Positions 58,790 through 64,000 of a stretch of 64,000 bases of DNA are shown one piece after another. The position numbers and the translations under genes are program-made. Source of the DNA: Paragonimus westermani. Lineage: Eukaryota; Platyhelminthes; Trematoda; Plagiorchiida; Troglotrematidae. How positions within the stretch are numbered: the stretch's first letter is position 1; each line of letters starts with the position of its first letter. Under the pieces are notes generated by a model. It was not told the DNA's origin and made no database searches. It was given only the letters and a program-made list of their open reading frames with translations. The DNA lies in the NCBI GenBank assembly GCA_008508345.1, contig QNGE01000874.1, positions 150,210 to 214,209 on the forward strand, given 5' to 3'.

Positions 58790-61700
58790 TGTTACGTATA
58801 ATCTGCTCGTTGTTCATTTTAACACTTATATATATACTTCCAGCCCAGACCTGGCGTAAGACTAGGCTACTTGAACGCATAATCCGACCTTTCCGTTAAT
58901 TTATCAACCACCGTGACTTAACTGCAAAAGTGTGTTTGGATAGGTCTACTATCACAGAATAATTTCAAGTTCTGTCACCATTTTCGCAAATCCCTTACAG
59001 GCAAACAACATTGCGAGTGACGCTATTGAAAACCGAATATATACATTTCAGTTCCAATTAAGGACATTTATTCCTCCGTAGTGTGGTCAAAACAATCACA
59101 GTCCAATATCGCAATCTGATTACCAACTCTGCAACGTGACCTTCACACGCATTAGAGCAGTAGTCAAAATAGTAGGGAAATAAAACTAAGAGAGCTCCAA
59201 CAATCTTCTCTCAGATTTCTTGCATAATGAAATTACGATTAAACCTCTCTGGCTAATTTTGCGAACTTCTAATGCACACATTATAATTGGGGCAATTAGC
59301 AAGGTGAAATCAGCCCGGTCATATTTGAGACAGTCAGTCAGACGACGAAAGCGGAAGCAGCAACATGAGAATCTGTAATACTCATTGATTAAGAACAAGA
59401 ACGTGGTGCGAAATAGTAGAAATGTTTTGGGTCAATGGAATGTAATGGGATCTAAAGTGAGCAAGATATGGCTAGAAAATGCACGCATGATATACACTAC
59501 TTGTGCAAAATACAGTAAGCAAAATATAGAAATAAACGAGAAGTAACAATTGGCTTCAACCCTTGAAAGATGTGACTCAAATGTTTAGGAACATTAGTGA
59601 GCGACAAATAGTGGCTATACAACTTCCTACAAAATCAACGTTAGAAGTGAGAGTTACATTAATAACATTCATTATGCAACCCATTTGTTCAGAGCATAAA
59701 TATTTATTCACATACATGTGGACTTCTGTTAAAAATCAGTCTCATATAAATCTCACGTAGTGCACAACCTAGATATTTGCGAATGTGAATATCCATTGCC
59801 CTATATATATACACGGGAGATTCGTTGGTGCTAGACATCTGTGAATATATTGGCGTTATTATAGACAACAGTGTATTTCACGTTGAATTCTCCGGTGAGG
59901 CAAAAAGCTTCTCTGAAGCGTTTGTTGACATAACGGAGTGCGTCCTTGGTTGGCAACAGTTGCACCACAATACAATTGCGCATGTGAACTGCTTACATAT
60001 GGCATATGCTCATTCGGCTAGTCAAGTACATTCACGTTTATGCAAACAGGGTTGCGTTATCCGACGGATTTCTAGTTGTTTAAGACCATGCATATCACGA
60101 TTGCTTCTGGTCAGTATTACACAATTAGACAGTCTCACTTCAAAACATTTTTGTATGTGAAACTGAGGGCAACTTTCCAAAGTTTTAGCTACCCTCAGTG
60201 CTACGTCTTTTCGGGTATTATTCGAAAACCTTCACAAATGCGGTTTCATCCAACCGTTTACTGTTATATTGAAACATCATACATGAATATTTGATTGGGA
60301 AGTAATATATTGTTGTTTTGCAGTAGGGTAAATTTTCGAGTTTCAAAACGCAGAAGTTGCAGTCTCTCGCCAGAGTCCGTGGATGCATTTCATGTAAGAT
60401 TCCCTGATTGATTTGCTGTCGGGTACACGGGTGGATCAACTCGGCTGTCGACATTGCTTCTTAAACCATACCATAATATTTTTCGCTTGTCTCTACTTCA
60501 GACCATTCGGAGGACTGTAAGGAAAAGGTAAATTGAGAATCCTAAATATGGAAGCAGAGATTCATTTTGTTTGAGCATTTAGGCACTAGCGCTGTCGGTG
60601 TATATTCTACAGTACGCAGATGAGCGCGGTCACCAAAGTGCATCAGCTTCAAACCAATGTCGTTACAGTAATGCATATAGTTTTAAATCAGTGAACAGAA
60701 CGAGGCGGCCATAGGCACACAATTTTACCAAAACATTGTTTATGGGTCAACGATAACCTACACACTACCATAAGTTTATCCACACCTTTTAAAAATCTCT
60801 TCCAAACAGACAAATGGACTCACAACCAGAATTCCCTAAAACAAAAATACGTAATCTATGGGTCACTTCTGAACTGTCATCAGCATATAGCTGTTAATAC
60901 ATCAGTATCTCAAGACTAAGCTCAACACAATGGGCACTAACCTGACATTGAGGCGCTAGAGTGAAGTTCATGCACTTGTTTCACTCACCTTTGTGTCTAG
61001 GCTTCACGCGGATCCACCGGGTAGAAGTCAGCTCTACATTACAGAAAATCTCTAGTTGCTTGGTGGCAGACTTTCGACCATGCTCCCGAATTTGACGACG
61101 AATTGAGGTTGGATTAGCGCACTATCGTGCATGATGAAAGGTTATCAGTGCTCACGCAGAACATGCCATATAAGCTACAGTGGGTCGATGGGTAATAGTT
61201 GATTGCAAAACCGTAGTTACGACCGTTGTCGAACTAACTGCCCTGTGACACACAAAAAGGCAGGTGATTCCGTTTTGAACATTGCAACAGTTATGAGGTG
61301 GCGCCAGTACCAACAGAGATAATCAGACACTCACGTCAGCTGAAACACACGAAGCACGGCCTAATCTCATGCCTTGACATCCTCACTGAAATGTGTGTGG
61401 TCTGAGAATTAAATTGGATAGGACATTGAACTACTGACCAGCTGTGGCACATATTCATCCAACCAACATGCTGTGTCATATATGACTGACCAACACACAT
61501 TGTGAATGATGATGAATATACGCGATTTCTAAACGATATCCCAGTAGTGTAAAGGAATAGGTCAACGGCGCGTATCCAACAACAGGGTTGGCTCACGGAA
61601 ACACGTTCAGAGTCCTAACCCTGGTCGTGGTAAACCCAAGTACTACTGACCATCTCCAACAACGTTTAAGCTCACGTATATCGTTTCTTTTCGAAGACGA

Positions 61701-61888
61701 ATGTCAGGATCTTCTGTGACACCGTGACAGGTGCGTGTAACTTCTCGTTAATTCCGTTAACATTAACTAAGACGGAGTTGTAGTTTTGTCTTCCCAGTCT
61801 GAAAGAGGTTATAAAACGCCATTAAATGGGCTGTTACTTACATGGCATTGCTGACCAGGATCAGAGTGGGAATGCTGCCGCACTCCGA

Positions 61889-61905
61889 ATATATATATAT
61901 ATATT
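61889..61905. repeat. TA microsatellite
   Basis: A run of AT dinucleotides about 17 bases long. Confidence 0.85.
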
Positions 61906-63184
61906 TATAACTCAATCAGATACCCAAACTGTCCATCAGCCAAGATGTTTGTATAGAGGCGATCGTAACAGTGCCTTGAAAAATGCCCAATAAGCAACAA
62001 AATTCAAGTACCCTAAAATTAACCATTTCGAGAGAGACTGGAGTCATGTCAACCAACGGCAGATAAGACTTTCAGTAGCCAAATGATGTTAATTGTAAAT
62101 AAGAGGACAAGAGAACAGAACAAGCGTCAGCGAGCTACAAATTTCATGTGGTATACAACGAAGAATTACAAACGTACTAACTAAATCTCTTCAATCCACA
62201 CTTGAAGTTTACCTAAAACTGGGAAGAATACCGCGCGTGAATCGTAACTGATTCCGGAGAATAAACGAGGGGTTCATTTACTGTGGATTTTATTTTCAAG
62301 CTGTGGCAATAAACGTAGCATTGCTTTGTTGGCTTACCTCGGCTTACAAGCTGCTCAATCAATGACGAATCAAGCTCATTTGATGTAAAACGGATAGCGG
62401 ATAACAGATTACAGTGCGCATACGATCAAACAACTAGGTATATGCATCATGCAACACAAAATTGAGCATATCAGTCTTCAGATCGCAGTGGTTCAAACGA
62501 GGGCGAATTTATATGGAGGTAACCCTCGGCTATGTGCAAGGACAGACCTCCATTTGGTTTCACAAGATTTTACAAAACTCAGTGGATATACTCCGATTCA
62601 GTAGATGGAAGAAGTCTAATTTGATCAGATGAGCCACATATACGCAAAGGAACCAATATCTTGATCAGCTGTGAGTGATGTTCAAGTTGAGAGCAGGCAA
62701 TAATGTCAGCAAATCAGCGGTTGCCTGAGCTGGGTTGACTTCTCGTATGATATTAATAAAGGGATTATATATATGCCGTGGAATGATCCGTCTCGAAATC
62801 AGAATGGAAAACGGATGTGATCGATTTGCAGATAAACAGTGAAGAATAATGCCCCAAAACACGTGAAACAAATTAGCATACCACACTGTTCATATACCGC
62901 ATAAAATACAAATATTTGGTACAGAATACGTGGAGAATTGTTTAACAAGGCTGACCAAACATGACTATCTTTCAGGCAATCGAGGTGGGGATCAGACTGG
63001 GATCGCTCAGTACCAGATGAAGTGGTGAGCCTGTCNACCTGCTACATCACCGAAAATCTTATCCGCCACAACTACGCTCTAACCGGCCTATCCCAACTCA
63101 TGCATAATATCAACAGCAACAGAATGGAAATGGGCGCCTTACTTACCTGACACTGTTTAGTACGAACATCTCACAGGATTTGAT

Positions 63185-63674
63185 GGTGGCTAACAATGTT
63201 CTACCAATGGTCCACAGATGCATCAAAACGAGGATTTTAGAATGCTACATATAGGTTGGACGACTGGGATTTTGTCTAAACAAACCACCCTGCCTCGATT
63301 GGGCCGGTTTAACCAAAACCATTGATAGCTTAGCAGTTGCATGTCGTGACATTACAAACCATCAAGTCAACGCAGAGCAGGCCTTTCGCATTATTCACGA
63401 AATCGTCATCAACCACCCATAGCCGGTCAAAGAACGAATGTTGGCTACCGCAGAATCCATTGTTTGATCATTACTCAATCCGGTTTTGTTTTCAAAAGAA
63501 AATCGTACAAATCCAGCAACTGCCGTGGTCAAGGATCACAGCACGGATGTCAACTTAGACTTCTATGTACTATCTGTGGGCGAACACAATAACCACTCAC
63601 CTAAAACACCACCGACACGTTGTTTGAGAAAATTAATCCGTTTGTTTGGTAGCGTTTACCTTATTGTCCTGTGA
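63185..63674 (+). pseudogene. Decayed coding block of unknown origin
   Basis: One frame reads protein-like sequence across three stops: NNVLPMVHRCIKTRILECYI, a TAG, then FCLNKPPCLDWAGLTKTIDS and ITNHQVNAEQAFRIIHEIVI, a TAG, VKERMLATAESIV, a TGA, and NPATAVVKDHSTDVNLDFYV up to a final stop near 63674. Continuing sense across stops in a single frame suggests a relic of a protein-coding gene or transposon. I do not recognise the family. Confidence 0.35.
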
Positions 63675-64000
63675 TACCGAAAACTTTCCACGTTGAATAC
63701 CAATTACAAAGCCTCCACATTCAGGTACACCGTTTGACTGACCCATTTCGAAAGCAAGCAGTTGGGCTGAAGTTCTCTTTAATCAAAGCTCACCAACAGA
63801 CCATACTCCTGCCCGGATCAGGAACTGTACTACTTCTCTTTTGCTTGTGAGACCGTCTTGTTAAGAGAAACTGCAGTAATCTTACAAGCAACCGTCAGGC
63901 AGGAATAGCAGGCGGGTGCAATGTCTCTCATAGGCATACACGTGAATTATTGCCTATGTGAACAACCAGTGAACTGTTTATCCAGGTACAGGAATCCGTA

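Larger units (their letters stand above)
58336..63184. other. Intergenic or LTR-adjacent sequence, no gene supported
   Basis: It begins with a possible 3' LTR of the BEL/Pao element (TGTCGGG at 58391), contains (TA)n tracts at 58768-58789, 58827-58838 and 61889-61905, and has open frames at 58363, 59825 and 61336 (minus) without motifs. The segment from about 60.9 kb onward is less AT-rich and may be old transposon sequence. N at 63036 has no duplicated flanks. Confidence 0.4.

Noticed and set aside
59825..60160. 111-codon plus-strand open frame
   Set aside because: No motif and no splice support; composition not clearly protein-like. Its length is within chance for AT-rich DNA of this size.
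1..64000. CRISPR arrays, bacterial operons, rRNA operons
   Set aside because: No regularly spaced direct repeats, no clustered same-strand long ORFs and no rRNA-like conserved blocks were seen; the window is eukaryotic.

Overview
The window looks like nuclear DNA of a multicellular eukaryote, probably a flatworm and most likely a digenean trematode. It is AT-rich, has no operons or Shine-Dalgarno-spaced ORFs, and its coding signal comes in short open blocks bounded by AG/GT splice-like sites and separated by introns of up to about 9 kb. It carries a decayed Ty3/gypsy element of general CsRn1-like appearance and a decayed BEL/Pao element, a pairing familiar from trematodes. The species assignment is inference; no rRNA, mitochondrial or other marker gene was seen.

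Host gene. The main non-repeat signal is one plus-strand gene of unrecognised function, running from near base 400 to about 48.3-50.5 kb. Most of its exons are too short to show as long ORFs. They were found by looking for open frames between a pyrimidine-AG acceptor and a GT donor. Ten consecutive junctions, from the exon at 7688 to the exon at 48117, keep reading-frame phase when spliced (phases 0,1,0,1,0,1,1,0,1,2,0). Two more junctions upstream also agree (395 to 4738 to 5968). The conceptual protein has several N-glycosylation sequons and scattered cysteines, so a secreted or luminal domain is likely. I could not assign a family.

Mobile elements. A sense-oriented Ty3/gypsy element (about 25.74-29.19 kb) sits in the roughly 8.1 kb intron between the exons at 23575 and 31916. 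One LTR-like end, a primer-binding-like site, gag, protease, RT, RNase H and part of integrase can be read, but it has five in-frame stops in pol, at least two frameshifts, a mutated protease active site and a truncated 3' end. A BEL/Pao pol relic (about 54.6-58.34 kb, plus strand) lies downstream of the host gene. Other repeats are a diverged 334-bp duplication (52.2/52.7 kb), a dispersed repeat (50.5/52.55 kb), a decayed coding block at 63.2-63.7 kb, short (TA)n tracts and a perfect 24-bp-arm hairpin at 21.25 kb.

Assembly features. There are four single-N positions (6182, 51691, 52552, 63036). Three are flanked by duplicated sequence, and the one at 6182 splits an exact 95-bp duplication inside a candidate exon, which suggests unmerged contig overlaps. 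The rest of the window is intronic or intergenic sequence in which I see nothing I can support. No CRISPR array, rRNA or convincing tRNA gene was found.
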